Positions 45,443-54,539 of a stretch of 64,000 bases of DNA are shown here, one piece after another. Source of the stretch: Candidatus Polarisedimenticola svalbardensis (GTDB taxonomy: Bacteria > Acidobacteriota > Polarisedimenticolia > Polarisedimenticolales > Polarisedimenticolaceae). A model generated the notes under the pieces. The model had not been told where the DNA came from and ran no database searches. It was given only the letters and a program-made list of their open reading frames with translations. How positions within the stretch are numbered: position 1 is the stretch's first letter; each line of letters begins with the position of its first letter. The position numbers and the translations under genes are program-made. The stretch lies in NCBI GenBank assembly GCA_014764515.1, contig JACXWD010000008.1:1-64000 (forward strand), written 5' to 3'.

Positions 45443-46246
45443 GTACTGCACCAGGGATCCTTCCTGCTTCGCCTTCCGGATGGCGATTCGGGAAAGGAAC
45501 AGGCCGGCAGGGAGCAAGACGGCGGTCAGCACCGCCAGGGCAGCCAGGTCCGACTGGAGTTCGGCGAACCCCTTGCCCTGGAGCAGGGCGCCACGGACAA
45601 CCCTCAGCGACCAGGTGATCGGAAGGTAGTCGGATACTCCCTGAAGGAACGCCGGCAGCTGTTCCGCCGGGAAGAACACGGTGCCGAAGAACGTGGTCAT
45701 GCCGCTGAGGAAGAAGTTGATCGGATCCCCGCGCTTGAAATACAGGATGAACGAGGCGGACAGCATCCCCAGGCCGACGGAAGACAGCAGGGTGAGCACG
45801 ATCCCCAGAAGGAGAACCGGGAAGTTTTCCAGATGGAAACTGATCCCGAATATCAGCCAGGCCCCACCCAGGTACAGCAGCACCCTGAAACCGGCGTAAG
45901 TGAAGTCCCATGCCGCCGAGGAGAAAATGACCAGGCCGGTGCTGGTAGGCGAAACCAGCATCGCCTCCAGGGTGCCCATCATCTGTTCGCTGCGGACCTT
46001 GGCGGAAAAGGCGTACAGGGCGGTGGAGAAGTAGTACTGGAACGCCAGGCCCAACAGCATCCACTCGAACGGGTTCATCCCGTCCAGACCCTTGGCGTTG
46101 GGATCGATCATCCTTGTCAGGAAGAAGAACGCCCCCAGGGAGAGGAACATCCCGCCGATCTGGAGGAGGAACGCCAGGCGGTAGGAGACCTGCTGCTGGA
46201 AATCCCGGACGATGAACGCCCACAGCTTGGCGGCGACCCGGATCAT
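45440..46246 (-). CDS. ABC-2 type transporter permease
   Basis: A 268-residue inner-membrane protein with six hydrophobic segments, of the ABC-2 export class (SEQMMGTLEAMLVSPTS in the first cytoplasmic loop, FFGTVFFPAEQLPAFLQ near residue 195). It starts inside the end of the ATPase gene (ATGA overlap) and would pair with it. The substrate is unknown; polysaccharide, drug or lipid export are all possible. Its stop coincides with a REP-like motif. Confidence 0.88.
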   Translation of the reverse strand: MIRVAAKLWAFIVRDFQQQVSYRLAFLLQIGGMFLSLGAFFFLTRMIDPNAKGLDGMNPFEWMLLGLAFQYYFSTALYAFSAKVRSEQMMGTLEAMLVSPTSTGLVIFSSAAWDFTYAGFRVLLYLGGAWLIFGISFHLENFPVLLLGIVLTLLSSVGLGMLSASFILYFKRGDPINFFLSGMTTFFGTVFFPAEQLPAFLQGVSDYLPITWSLRVVRGALLQGKGFAELQSDLAALAVLTAVLLPAGLFLSRIAIRKAKQEGSLVQY

Positions 46247-47208
46247 TCCGCCTCCAGGATCCGGGCGAACGCCCCTTCAAGATCGGCATCCACCTGGGTG
46301 CAGCCCCGGATGGTCACACCCTGCTCCAGCAGGTACGCCAGCATCGGGTTGAGACCGTCATCGCCGCTTAGACCGATCCGGATCCGGCGGCCGTCTTCCC
46401 AGGCCCGGTCGGAAAGGACGTTGAACCGGCCCCCCGCCTCCGCCGGCCAGCGGTCCAGTTCCAGCTCATAGTTCCGCGTGTCCAGGCCCCAGCGCCGGAC
46501 CTCCTCCACTGTTCCGACCTGCCGGACCTTGCCCTTCATCAGGACGGCGATCCGGCTGCACAGCAACTCCGCCTCGTGGAGGTTGTGAGTCGCCAGGACG
46601 ATGGTCTTGCGGTCCCTCCCGGACAGTTCGTCCTGGATAAACCGCCTCAGGGACAGGGCCGCCGCCGGATCCAGGGACCGGGTCGGCTCATCCATGAGCA
46701 GGATCGGCGGGTCGTGAAGCATGGCCCGGGCGATAGACATGCGCTGCTTCATGCCGGAGGAGTAGTCAGCGAACGGGCGGTCCGCAGCATCGTCCATATC
46801 CACTTTCTGGAGAAGCTCGGCTATGCGGCCGTCCCGGCGCTCTCTGGGCACTTCATACAGTGTGGAGAAGAAATTCATGTTCTGCCGGCCGCTGAGCCGC
46901 CAGTAGAACGAACGCTCGTCGGAATGCACCAGCCCGATCAGCGGCTTGACCTCCTGTTCCCGGGAGGTAGGGTGCCCGCCGATGGTGGCGGAGCCTTCAT
47001 CAGGCAGCACCAGACAGGACAGGATCTTGAGGAGGGTGGTCTTCCCCGCCCCGTTCGGCCCCAGGAGGCCGAAGATCTCCCCTTCCCGGATGGTCAGGTC
47101 GACCCCCCGCAGCGCTTCCACCACCTCCGCCTTCCGGAAGGGTTGGAAGAGGAGCTCACGGATCGACCGCTTCCGGGTGAACCGCTTCTCCAGCCGTCGT
47201 GCCTCCAC
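46243..47208 (-). CDS. ABC transporter ATP-binding protein
   Basis: A 321-residue ATPase: Walker A LLGPNGAGKTTLLK, signature YSSGMKQRMSIARA, Walker B ILLMDEPTRSLDP, and switch His in ATHNLHEAE. A C-terminal extension of about 80 residues (GLSGDDGLNPMLAYLLEQG) is typical of exporters of the NatA/CcmA kind. The start is uncertain: GTG at 47208 gives the usual N-terminus (EARRLEKRF), while the frame is open to 47322. It is coupled to the permease gene. Confidence 0.9.
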   Translation of the reverse strand: MEARRLEKRFTRKRSIRELLFQPFRKAEVVEALRGVDLTIREGEIFGLLGPNGAGKTTLLKILSCLVLPDEGSATIGGHPTSREQEVKPLIGLVHSDERSFYWRLSGRQNMNFFSTLYEVPRERRDGRIAELLQKVDMDDAADRPFADYSSGMKQRMSIARAMLHDPPILLMDEPTRSLDPAAALSLRRFIQDELSGRDRKTIVLATHNLHEAELLCSRIAVLMKGKVRQVGTVEEVRRWGLDTRNYELELDRWPAEAGGRFNVLSDRAWEDGRRIRIGLSGDDGLNPMLAYLLEQGVTIRGCTQVDADLEGAFARILEAE

Positions 47209-47352
47209 GGCGTGTCCCAAGGGCCTGATCCTCCAAGGGTTAGACTCGGGAGCGAGCGGAATTCTACCACGCTCCCGGACCCCCTTTCCCAACGAATCCT
47301 GTATGCAATAATGAAAGGTCACACGCCTTCCGCCTCATTCATGGAGAGTCCG

Positions 47353-48519
47353 ATGCCCGAACCGACCAGCCTGAACCCTGCCCTGACCGTTCTTGCCGAA
47401 GACGAAACGATGTTCCGCGACGCCGTACGGGACTTTGCCGAATCGGAAATCCGACCCAGGGTCGGCGAGATGGATAAGAACGGCCGCTATGATCCGGACC
47501 TTCTGAAGTCGCTGTTCGACATGGGGCTGATGGGTGTGGACATCCCGGAGGAACTGGGTGGATCCGGAGGAACCTTCTTCCAGTCGATCCTGGCAGTGGA
47601 GGAAGTCTCAAGGGTGGACGCCGCCGTCGGCGTCATGGTGGACGTGCAGAACACCCTGTTCAACAACGCCATCGCCCGCTGGGGAACCGAGGACCAGAAG
47701 AAAGAGTTTCTCAGTCGCGTCGCCACCGATACCGTCGGCGCCTACGCCCTGTCCGAAGCCGGTTCCGGCTCCGACGCCTTCGCCCTCAAGCTCAAGGCGG
47801 AGCAGGACGGTGAGCAGTGGGTTCTGAACGGCAGCAAACTCTGGATCACCAACGCCGGCGAGGCCGACCTGTTCCTGACCTTCGCCACCATCGACACCGC
47901 CAAAGGGTACAAAGGGATCACCGCCTTTATCGTGGACCGCAACGACCCCGGCTTCACCGTGGGCAAGCGGGAATCCAAACTGGGGATCAAGGCTTCCAGT
48001 ACCTGCGAACTGGTGTATGACAACTGCCGCATCCCGGCGGATCGGGTCATCGGAGAAGTCGGCAAGGGATACAAGATCGCCATCGAGACCTTGAACGAGG
48101 GCCGTATCGGCATCGGCGCCCAGATGGTCGGGGTCGGCCAGGGAGCCCTGGAAGCAGCCTGCCGTTACACCAAGGAGCGGGAACAGTTCGGTAAACCGAT
48201 CGCATCGTTCCAGGCTGTCCAGCACCAGCTCGCCAGGTCCGCCATCGAGCTTGAAGCATCCCGTCTCCTGGTCTACAACGCCGCCAGGCTGAGAGACGCC
48301 GGCCTGCCGTTCACGAAGGAGGCGGCCATGGCGAAGATCTATTCGAGCGAGGCGACGGAACATATCACCTCCGCCGCAGTGGAACTGTTCGGTGGATACG
48401 GCTACACCTCCGAGTATCCGGTAGAAAAATTCTACCGGGACGCCAAGATCGGAAAGATCTATGAAGGGACCTCCTTCATGCAGTTGAATACGATCGCCAA
48501 GATCATCCTGGCCGATTAG
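47353..48519 (+). CDS. acyl-CoA dehydrogenase (short or branched chain)
   Basis: A 388-residue FAD enzyme that introduces a 2,3 double bond in acyl-CoA. It shows the family order: YALSEAGSGSDA, WITNAGEADLFLTFA, REQFGKPIASFQAVQH, LFGGYGYTSEYPVEKFYRD, and the catalytic Glu in KIYEGTSF. The ATG at 47353 has GGAGAG upstream; one at 47341 is also in frame. It resembles short/branched-chain enzymes more than long-chain ones. It precedes hemE by 19 bp and may share its transcript. Confidence 0.94.
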   Translation: MPEPTSLNPALTVLAEDETMFRDAVRDFAESEIRPRVGEMDKNGRYDPDLLKSLFDMGLMGVDIPEELGGSGGTFFQSILAVEEVSRVDAAVGVMVDVQNTLFNNAIARWGTEDQKKEFLSRVATDTVGAYALSEAGSGSDAFALKLKAEQDGEQWVLNGSKLWITNAGEADLFLTFATIDTAKGYKGITAFIVDRNDPGFTVGKRESKLGIKASSTCELVYDNCRIPADRVIGEVGKGYKIAIETLNEGRIGIGAQMVGVGQGALEAACRYTKEREQFGKPIASFQAVQHQLARSAIELEASRLLVYNAARLRDAGLPFTKEAAMAKIYSSEATEHITSAAVELFGGYGYTSEYPVEKFYRDAKIGKIYEGTSFMQLNTIAKIILAD

Positions 48520-48538
48520 GCCCGCACGGAGAACCGAG

Positions 48539-49561
48539 ATGAACGACCGATTCTTGCGAGCCTGCCGTGGGGAGAAGCTGGACCGGCCGCCGATCTGGAT
48601 CATGCGCCAGGCCGGCCGCTACCTGCCGGAGTACCGGGCCATCCGGAAGGAGATGGACTTCGTAACACTCTGCAAAACGCCTGAGAAGGCGGCGGAGGTC
48701 ACCATTCAGCCGATCGACCGCCTGGGTGTGGACGCGGCGATCCTGTTCTCCGACATCCTCGTCCCTGTGGAACCGATGGGGTTCAACATCTCCTTCAACC
48801 CCGGCCCGGTGCTGGACCACGCCGTGCGGACCATGCAGGACGTGGACAACATCCGGATCACCGATCCGGAAGAGACGGTGCCTTACGTTTACGAGGCGAT
48901 CCGCATCCTGCGCCGGGAGCTTGAAGGGAGGGTGCCGCTCATCGGGTTCGCCGCCGCGCCGTTCACTCTGGCGACCTACATGGTGGAAGGCAAGGGCTCC
49001 AAGAATTTCAGCAAGGTCAAGGGCCTGCTGTTCTCCGAACCGGCCACCGCCCACGCCCTGCTTGAAAAAATTACCGTGGCCACCGAGAAGTACCTGCTGG
49101 CACAGATCCGGGCCGGGGCCCAGGCGGTGCAACTGTTCGACAGCTGGGCCGGCCTGCTCTCCGCCGAAGACTTCCGGGAGTTCGGCATGCCGTACGCCCG
49201 CCGGATCCTGGACACCTTGAAAGACGCAGGAGTTCCCCGGATCTATTTCGCCCTGAACAACGCCCACCTCCTGGACGAGATCAAGGACTGTGGAGCGGAT
49301 GTGGTCGGCATGGACTGGCGCATGAACCTGGCCGAGGCCAACCAACGCCTGGACGGCCGCTACCCGCTGCAGGGCAACCTGGATCCGACGGTGCTCCTGT
49401 CCGGTTCTCCCGAGACGATCCGGGAACGAGCCCGCAGGGTGGTGGCCGCAGGGAAAGAGCTGCCCGGCCACATCTTCAACCTGGGCCACGGCATCCTTCC
49501 GGAAACCCCGGTAGAGCATGCCCAGGCGCTGGTACAGGCGGTCCAGGAGGTCACTTCGTGA
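48539..49561 (+). CDS. hemE: uroporphyrinogen III decarboxylase
   Basis: Removes four carboxyl groups from uroporphyrinogen III to give coproporphyrinogen III. It has 340 residues. The N-terminal signature PPIWIMRQAGRYLPEYR and the catalytic Asp in ILFSDILVPVEPMG are present, and QLFDSWAG near residue 200 is conserved. It is the first of three haem genes, and its stop overlaps the GTG of hemN. Confidence 0.97.
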   Translation: MNDRFLRACRGEKLDRPPIWIMRQAGRYLPEYRAIRKEMDFVTLCKTPEKAAEVTIQPIDRLGVDAAILFSDILVPVEPMGFNISFNPGPVLDHAVRTMQDVDNIRITDPEETVPYVYEAIRILRRELEGRVPLIGFAAAPFTLATYMVEGKGSKNFSKVKGLLFSEPATAHALLEKITVATEKYLLAQIRAGAQAVQLFDSWAGLLSAEDFREFGMPYARRILDTLKDAGVPRIYFALNNAHLLDEIKDCGADVVGMDWRMNLAEANQRLDGRYPLQGNLDPTVLLSGSPETIRERARRVVAAGKELPGHIFNLGHGILPETPVEHAQALVQAVQEVTS

Positions 49562-50940
49562 GCAGTGCCCTGGAGCTACTCAAAAAATACAACCGGCCCG
49601 GCCCGCGTTACACCTCGTACCCAACCGCGGTGGAGTTCAACGAGGAGTACGATCACGGCGCGTATGTGGAATCGCTGAAGAAGATCAACGCCAGGGCGGA
49701 CGAGCCGTTGTCGCTCTATATCCATCTGCCGTTTTGTGAAGAGCGCTGCAGCTTCTGCGGCTGCAACGTGGTGATCACCAGGAAGCGCGAGGTCTCCCAC
49801 AAATACCTGGATTACCTCCATCGGGAAATCGACATGCTTGCCGAACACCTCCCGGACCGGCGCCGGGTCAGCCAGTACCACTGGGGCGGCGGTACTCCGA
49901 CCTATCAGAACACCACTGAAATGCGCGCCCTTCAGAACAAGATCACCGAACATTTCACCATCGACCCCGACGCCGAGGTCGCCATCGAAGTCGATCCCAG
50001 GGTCACGTCCAGGGAACAGGCCGACCTGCTGAAAGAGATGGGGTTCAACCGCATCTCCATGGGTGTCCAGGATTTCACTCCTCGGGTGCAGGAGGCGATC
50101 AACCGCAATCAGACCGAGAAGGAAACCCGGGAGCTGTACGACTACTGCCGCAAGGTCGGCTTCGAGTCCATCAACCTGGACCTGATCTACGGACTGCCCC
50201 TCCAGAACCCTGCCGCCTTCAGCAGCAACATGGACATCATGCTGGACCTGAGGCCGGACCGGGTGGCGGTTTACTCCTACGCCTACGTGCCCTGGGTCAA
50301 GGCGAACCAGAAGAAGATCAACACCGACGAACTCCCCTCCCCGGAGGTCAAGCTGGAGCTGTTCTGCATCGCCCGGGAGCGGTTCCTGGAGGCGGGCTAC
50401 GCCCAGATCGGCATGGACCACTTCGCCCTTCCCGGCGATGACCTGGCAAACGCCGCCGCCCGGAAGCGGCTGCACCGCAATTTCATGGGCTATACCGTGA
50501 AAATGGGTTCGGACATGGTCGGGGTCGGAACATCGGCCATCGGCGATGTCGGTGGCGCCTTCGCGCAGAACGTCAAGAAGCTGTCCACGTACTACGAGGC
50601 CCTTGACGCCGGGAAGTTCCCGGTTGAGCGCGGCTATGTGCTGAACGACGACGACCACATCCGCCGGGAGGTCATCACCCGCCTGATGTCCAACCTGTAC
50701 CTCAGGATCCCCGAGATCGAGGATCGCTTCGGCATCGAATTCAAAAAGTATTTCGAACCGGAACTGGCCGAGCTGGCCGGCGCCGACGGGCCGGTGGATC
50801 ACGGCTTCCTGACCATCGCCGACGATCACCTGGCGGTTCACGGCGACGGCTGCCTGTTCATCCGGAACATCTGCATGGTGTTCGACGCGTACATGAAGGA
50901 CAAGCGCGACGATACCCCGATGTTCTCCCAGACCGTGTGA
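49558..50940 (+). CDS. hemN: oxygen-independent coproporphyrinogen III dehydrogenase
   Basis: A 460-residue radical SAM enzyme converting coproporphyrinogen III to protoporphyrinogen IX without oxygen. The cluster motif is FCEERCSFCGC (C-x3-C-x2-C, then C). YHWGGGTPTY binds SAM, and NRISMGVQDF is typical. The C-terminal HemN domain contains HRNFMGYTVK. The start is GTG overlapping hemE. The pathway can therefore run anaerobically at this step. Confidence 0.96.
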   Translation: MSSALELLKKYNRPGPRYTSYPTAVEFNEEYDHGAYVESLKKINARADEPLSLYIHLPFCEERCSFCGCNVVITRKREVSHKYLDYLHREIDMLAEHLPDRRRVSQYHWGGGTPTYQNTTEMRALQNKITEHFTIDPDAEVAIEVDPRVTSREQADLLKEMGFNRISMGVQDFTPRVQEAINRNQTEKETRELYDYCRKVGFESINLDLIYGLPLQNPAAFSSNMDIMLDLRPDRVAVYSYAYVPWVKANQKKINTDELPSPEVKLELFCIARERFLEAGYAQIGMDHFALPGDDLANAAARKRLHRNFMGYTVKMGSDMVGVGTSAIGDVGGAFAQNVKKLSTYYEALDAGKFPVERGYVLNDDDHIRREVITRLMSNLYLRIPEIEDRFGIEFKKYFEPELAELAGADGPVDHGFLTIADDHLAVHGDGCLFIRNICMVFDAYMKDKRDDTPMFSQTV

Positions 50941-50941
50941 C

Positions 50942-52339
50942 ATGCCGAAAACCGTTGCAGTCATAGGCGGAGGAGTCGCCGGACTGACGGTGGCCTATGA
51001 ACTGCAACAGTACGCCCGGCACCCGCCGGATGGTGTCCGGGCGATCTGCCTGGAGGCGTCCGACCGGGCAGGCGGCAACATCCGAACCCACAAGGAAGCG
51101 GGGTACACCTGCGAGTGGGGCCCCAACGGCTACCTGGACAACGTCCCGGCCACGCCGGCACTGGTGCGGCGGCTCGGTCTGTCCGAACTGCTGCAGCAGG
51201 CCGACGAACAGGCGGCGATCCGGTACATCTACCGGGCAGGCGCACTCCGGGAGGCTCCCACCGGCGCCGGCGCATTCCTGAAGTCAGGGATCCTGTCCCC
51301 CCTGGGGAAGCTGAGGTTGCTGGGAGAGCCGTTTGCACGGAAACGGCCCGGGTCGGGAGACGAGTCGGTGTACGACTTTGCGGCCCGAAGAATCGGAAGT
51401 GAGGCGGCTGAAGTTCTGGTAGGCGCCATGGTCAACGGGGTGTACGCCGGCAACGTCCGGGAGCTCTGCCTGAAATCCACGTTCCCGAAAATGTATGCCA
51501 TGGAGACCGATCACGGCTCCCTGTTCAAGGCGATGCTTGCGAAGAAGAAGACGAAGTCGGGAAAAAGCGACAACGCCGGGCCGGCAGGGCCAGGTGGCGT
51601 CCTGACATCGTTCCGGCCCGGCCTTGAAACATTGATCCAGGGGCTGGTGAAAGCGAACGGCAACGCCCTGCGGCTGAACACCCCTGTGCAGGCGATCTCC
51701 GACATGGGCAGCCGGGGATTTCGGGTTCTGCTGGAGTCCGGACCGCCACTGGACGTCCAGGGCGTGGTGCTGGCCTGCCCGGCACGGGCGGCGGAAGCGA
51801 TGGTCCGGGAGATGGACCCGGTGATGGCCGACGCCATGGGAGCGATCCCGTCCTCTCCCCTGGCGGTAATCCATCTCGGTTACAACCAGGCGGCGCTGGA
51901 CAGCATGCCCCGCGGCTTCGGATTCCTGGCTCCCCGGGGACAGGGCGTCCGGATACTCGGCTGCCTGTGGTCGTCCAACATATTCCCGGGACGGGCCCCC
52001 AAGGGAAAGGTCCTGCTCACCGCCATGATCGGCGGCGCAGAGGATACCGGGGTCATGGATCTGCCGGATGCGAAACTGGTGGAACTGGCTCGCCACGACA
52101 TCCAGATCACCATGGGGATCGGCGTCGCGCCTGAATTCGTGAAGGTGTTCCGCCATGCCCACGGCATCCCCCAGTACACCCTGGGACACCAGGACCGGCT
52201 GCGTATTATCAAGGAACGTCTGGAAAAACATCCCGGCCTGCTGGTTGGAGGGAATTCCTACGGCGGGATCGCCGTTAATCACTGTGTGGAAGAAGCCCCC
52301 GGGCTGGCCGACGAACTGGTCCGCCACCTGGAAAGCTGA
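50942..52339 (+). CDS. hemY: protoporphyrinogen oxidase (FAD, HemY type)
   Basis: A 465-residue FAD enzyme oxidising protoporphyrinogen IX. The N-terminal dinucleotide motif is VAVIGGGVAGLTVAYEL, followed by LEASDRAGGNIRT; GWGPNGYLDN-like (CEWGPNGYLDNVP) is the HemY substrate-side motif. The C-terminal GNSYGGIAVNHCVEE closes the FAD site. It follows hemN by one base and completes a hemE-hemN-hemY unit. The oxidase step uses oxygen or a quinone. Confidence 0.95.
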   Translation: MPKTVAVIGGGVAGLTVAYELQQYARHPPDGVRAICLEASDRAGGNIRTHKEAGYTCEWGPNGYLDNVPATPALVRRLGLSELLQQADEQAAIRYIYRAGALREAPTGAGAFLKSGILSPLGKLRLLGEPFARKRPGSGDESVYDFAARRIGSEAAEVLVGAMVNGVYAGNVRELCLKSTFPKMYAMETDHGSLFKAMLAKKKTKSGKSDNAGPAGPGGVLTSFRPGLETLIQGLVKANGNALRLNTPVQAISDMGSRGFRVLLESGPPLDVQGVVLACPARAAEAMVREMDPVMADAMGAIPSSPLAVIHLGYNQAALDSMPRGFGFLAPRGQGVRILGCLWSSNIFPGRAPKGKVLLTAMIGGAEDTGVMDLPDAKLVELARHDIQITMGIGVAPEFVKVFRHAHGIPQYTLGHQDRLRIIKERLEKHPGLLVGGNSYGGIAVNHCVEEAPGLADELVRHLES

Positions 52340-52379
52340 TATCCTCCGCGCTTCGATTTGACGGATAGGGATAGACTCA

Positions 52380-52805
52380 ATGCCATTTCGCGTTCGCAGC
52401 TTGATACTTGCGCTGATTGTCTGCCTTGCGGCGGGTAGTGCCGCCGGCGCCGCCATCCGCGGCATCAAGGTGGAGCGTGCCAAGACCCGGGTCGGCCTCG
52501 CCAGGGTGGTCCTGAACATCGACCACCTCACCCTGACCGAACAGGGACTGCGCGGCGAGTACGCCATCCGCATCCCACTGGCGCCGTTCATGGACGATTT
52601 CGGGACGATCCGGATTCCTGTCACCGACCAGCTCCAGGATGCGGTCGCTCCCGGAAACACGCTCCACGGAACAGCCAGCAGCAGGGAGGACGGCCGCACC
52701 CACGAGGTCGCCTGTACCTTCACGGACAGCAAAAAGGTCCGTATCGTGGTCACTACAGCGGACCGTGTACTGTCGTTCGAGGCGCCCTACTCCCTCAGCG
52801 ACTAG
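52380..52805 (+). CDS. secreted protein of unknown function
   Basis: A 141-residue protein with a signal peptide (about residues 1-24, LILALIVCLAAGSAAGA). The mature domain is beta-rich (KVERAKTRVGLARVVLNID, YAIRIPLAPFMDDFGTIRIPV) and ends in SLSD. No family is recognised. It follows hemY by 40 bp and may be read through from it. Confidence 0.65.
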   Translation: MPFRVRSLILALIVCLAAGSAAGAAIRGIKVERAKTRVGLARVVLNIDHLTLTEQGLRGEYAIRIPLAPFMDDFGTIRIPVTDQLQDAVAPGNTLHGTASSREDGRTHEVACTFTDSKKVRIVVTTADRVLSFEAPYSLSD

Positions 52806-52886
52806 GGGCTATTTCCCAACAAATTAAGGGTTCTCCCTAGGGTTCTGTAACGGCTCCTGAATCAAGAAGAAGAGAATTTGACTACC

Positions 52887-52905
52887 TACTTTGCTTTGCA
52901 AAGTA
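52887..52905. promoter_or_regulatory. perfect 8-3-8 inverted repeat, likely operator
   Basis: TACTTTGC (52887-52894), a 3-base spacer, then GCAAAGTA (52898-52905). It ends one base before the -35 hexamer at 52907. The winged-helix regulator encoded in the same operon is the obvious candidate to bind it, giving autoregulation. Confidence 0.65.
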
Positions 52906-52906
52906 C

Positions 52907-52935
52907 TTGACAGAGCTAAAACCTGAACGTATCTT
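52907..52935 (+). promoter_or_regulatory. sigma70-type promoter giving a probable leaderless mRNA
   Basis: TTGACA (52907-52912), 17 bp, TATCTT (52930-52935). Transcription should begin near 52942, at or one base before the ATG at 52943. No Shine-Dalgarno sequence fits in between, so the first gene is probably translated leaderless. Confidence 0.7.
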
Positions 52936-52942
52936 GATCTCC

Positions 52943-53551
52943 ATGAGCGATCCTCAGGAAAAACAACCGGCTGAAGTCACCGATATCCACAATCGGGCCA
53001 TGGAGGACCTGGGTTACATCCGCAAGGCGATGGAAGGCGGCGGCCCATTCACCGCCGTTCCCGGTATGGGGCAGGTCGCCGTCGGGTGTACAGCTGTTCT
53101 GGCGGCTGCGGTGGCGTTCCTCCAGCCGGACCGGACTTCCTGGCTTCTGGTCTGGACCGCGGAACTGGGTCTGGCGACGCTGATCGTCATTTCCGCCATG
53201 GTCCTGAAGGCGAAACGGATGGGACACCTGCTCACGGCGGCACCGGCCCGGAAGACGTTCTTCGGTATGGCCCCGGCCCTGGCCGCCGGCGCAATCCTCA
53301 GCCTGGTGGCGGTGCGCTCAGGCGAACTGGACACACTCCCCGGCACCTGGCTGCTGCTGTACGGAGCCGCCGTCGCCTCCGGCGGCGTATCCTCGGTTCG
53401 GATCGTACCGGTGATGGGCGCTTCGTTCATGGTGTGCGGCCTGTTCACCCTGCTGTCACCACCCGGCTTCGCCGACCTGTTCCTGGCGCTGGGCTTCGGT
53501 GGGCTCCATATCTTTTTCGGAGCCAGGATTGCGAAACGTCATGGCGGTTGA
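52943..53551 (+). CDS. membrane protein of the 'FTAVPG' family paired with a winged-helix regulator
   Basis: A 202-residue protein with a soluble N-terminal helix (NRAMEDLGYIRKAMEGGGPFTAVPG, here residues about 20-44) and about six membrane helices. The E-L-Y-IR-ME...FTAVPG pattern recurs in proteins encoded next to small winged-helix regulators, as here (11 bp overlap). The function is unknown; it may sense something in the membrane for the regulator. A TTG at 52907 is in frame but is part of the -35 element, so the ATG is preferred. Confidence 0.8.
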   Translation: MSDPQEKQPAEVTDIHNRAMEDLGYIRKAMEGGGPFTAVPGMGQVAVGCTAVLAAAVAFLQPDRTSWLLVWTAELGLATLIVISAMVLKAKRMGHLLTAAPARKTFFGMAPALAAGAILSLVAVRSGELDTLPGTWLLLYGAAVASGGVSSVRIVPVMGASFMVCGLFTLLSPPGFADLFLALGFGGLHIFFGARIAKRHGG

Positions 53552-53903
53552 GAAAAAACACCGATCGACTACGGCGCCGGCTTCCCGGCCTGCGATCCGT
53601 TCACGCCTGGTACAGGGGCTGGAAAGGCTGGTCCACGAACGAACCCGGCTGGGCATCGTAAGCTCCCTGGCCGTGGCCGACTCCCTCAGTTTCGCCGAAC
53701 TGAAGGCGACCCTGGGGATATCCGACGGCAACCTCAGTTCCCACGCCCGCAAGCTGGAAGACGCCGGCTACATCGCGTGCGACAAACAGTTCTCAGGCCG
53801 CAAGCCGCTGACGACCTACCGGCTGACGCCGGAGGGCAGACAAGCCCTGGCCCGTTACATCACCCACATGGAAGCGCTGATCGAAACTACGAGGGAATCA
53901 TGA
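53541..53903 (+). CDS. winged-helix transcriptional regulator (MarR/PadR-like, HTH_34)
   Basis: A 120-residue DNA-binding protein. The helix-turn-helix is at about residues 45-70 (LSFAELKATLGISDGNLSSHARKLEDAGYI), and the wing is SGRKPLTTYRLTPEGRQAL. The ATG at 53541 overlaps the end of the membrane protein gene, so both are made together. It probably binds the inverted repeat at 52887-52905 and represses its own operon, with the membrane protein modulating this. Confidence 0.88.
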   Translation: MAVEKKHRSTTAPASRPAIRSRLVQGLERLVHERTRLGIVSSLAVADSLSFAELKATLGISDGNLSSHARKLEDAGYIACDKQFSGRKPLTTYRLTPEGRQALARYITHMEALIETTRES

Positions 53904-53921
53904 TCAGCTCGGTGCATCTCC

Positions 53922-54539
53922 ATGGCTGACATCCTCAGACGTTACGCCGCGCTTCAGCTCCGGGTGGAGGAGCGGTTGCCGTTGCTGTTCGACCATCTTC
54001 CCGGGACCGGGCTGAGGATCGTGGGCGAGCTTTCGAAAAAGGGCGCCACCAGCCCGCCGGCCTGGTACACGCCTCCCGGCACCGAGGGTGAGCGGCCCGG
54101 AATTCTCCACATCAACCTGTGCCGGCCGGAGCAGCATTCACGGGAGAAAATGGAAACACTGTTTCTACGGGAAGGTTTGCCCGGCCGCCACCTGCAGACC
54201 GTTCTGGCCCGTGAAGCGGACAGCCGCGCCTGCCGGCAGCAGTTCGGCAGCCAGCCGGAATATGTCGCGGCCTGGGTTGAGTACGCCGCCTGCCTGGGCG
54301 ACCGCCTGGGCCTCAGCAGGTACCTGGCGTGTGACGGCGGCGCCCTCATGGCCATGAGGGAAGCCGCCCGGAAGCTTCTGGGCAGCCGGTTCGACCTCAG
54401 GGAGTTCCACCGTCGGGTCCTGTCCAGCGGACCGGTCCCCCTGGAGCTCCTTGCCGCCGATCTGGATTGCTGGGCCAGGGATCAGGATCCGGCCAGGCCT
54501 GCCAGCCACGTCTCGAGGCGGGTGATCAACTTCTCGTAG
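53922..54539 (+). CDS. short DUF885-like protein with degenerate metal site
   Basis: A 205-residue protein matching only the C-terminal third of DUF885 proteins, which are normally about 550-600 residues (GILHINLCRPEQHSREKMETL, then EYVAAWVEYAACLGDRLGL, then SRFDLREFHRRVLSSGPVPLELL). The family's HEGxPGHH metal motif reads REGLPGRH here, so two histidines are Arg. No upstream remnant of the missing part exists: the regulator ends 18 bp before. It is either a decaying fragment or a repurposed domain. It overlaps the convergent GT4 gene by 58 bases. Confidence 0.72.
   Translation: MADILRRYAALQLRVEERLPLLFDHLPGTGLRIVGELSKKGATSPPAWYTPPGTEGERPGILHINLCRPEQHSREKMETLFLREGLPGRHLQTVLAREADSRACRQQFGSQPEYVAAWVEYAACLGDRLGLSRYLACDGGALMAMREAARKLLGSRFDLREFHRRVLSSGPVPLELLAADLDCWARDQDPARPASHVSRRVINFS

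Noticed and set aside
49576..50964. 462-codon minus-strand ORF over hemN
   Set aside because: The plus strand carries an intact radical SAM enzyme; the antisense frame has no family features.
52358..52377. TTGACG and TAGACT before the secreted protein gene at 52380 as a promoter
   Set aside because: The spacer is only 8 bp.
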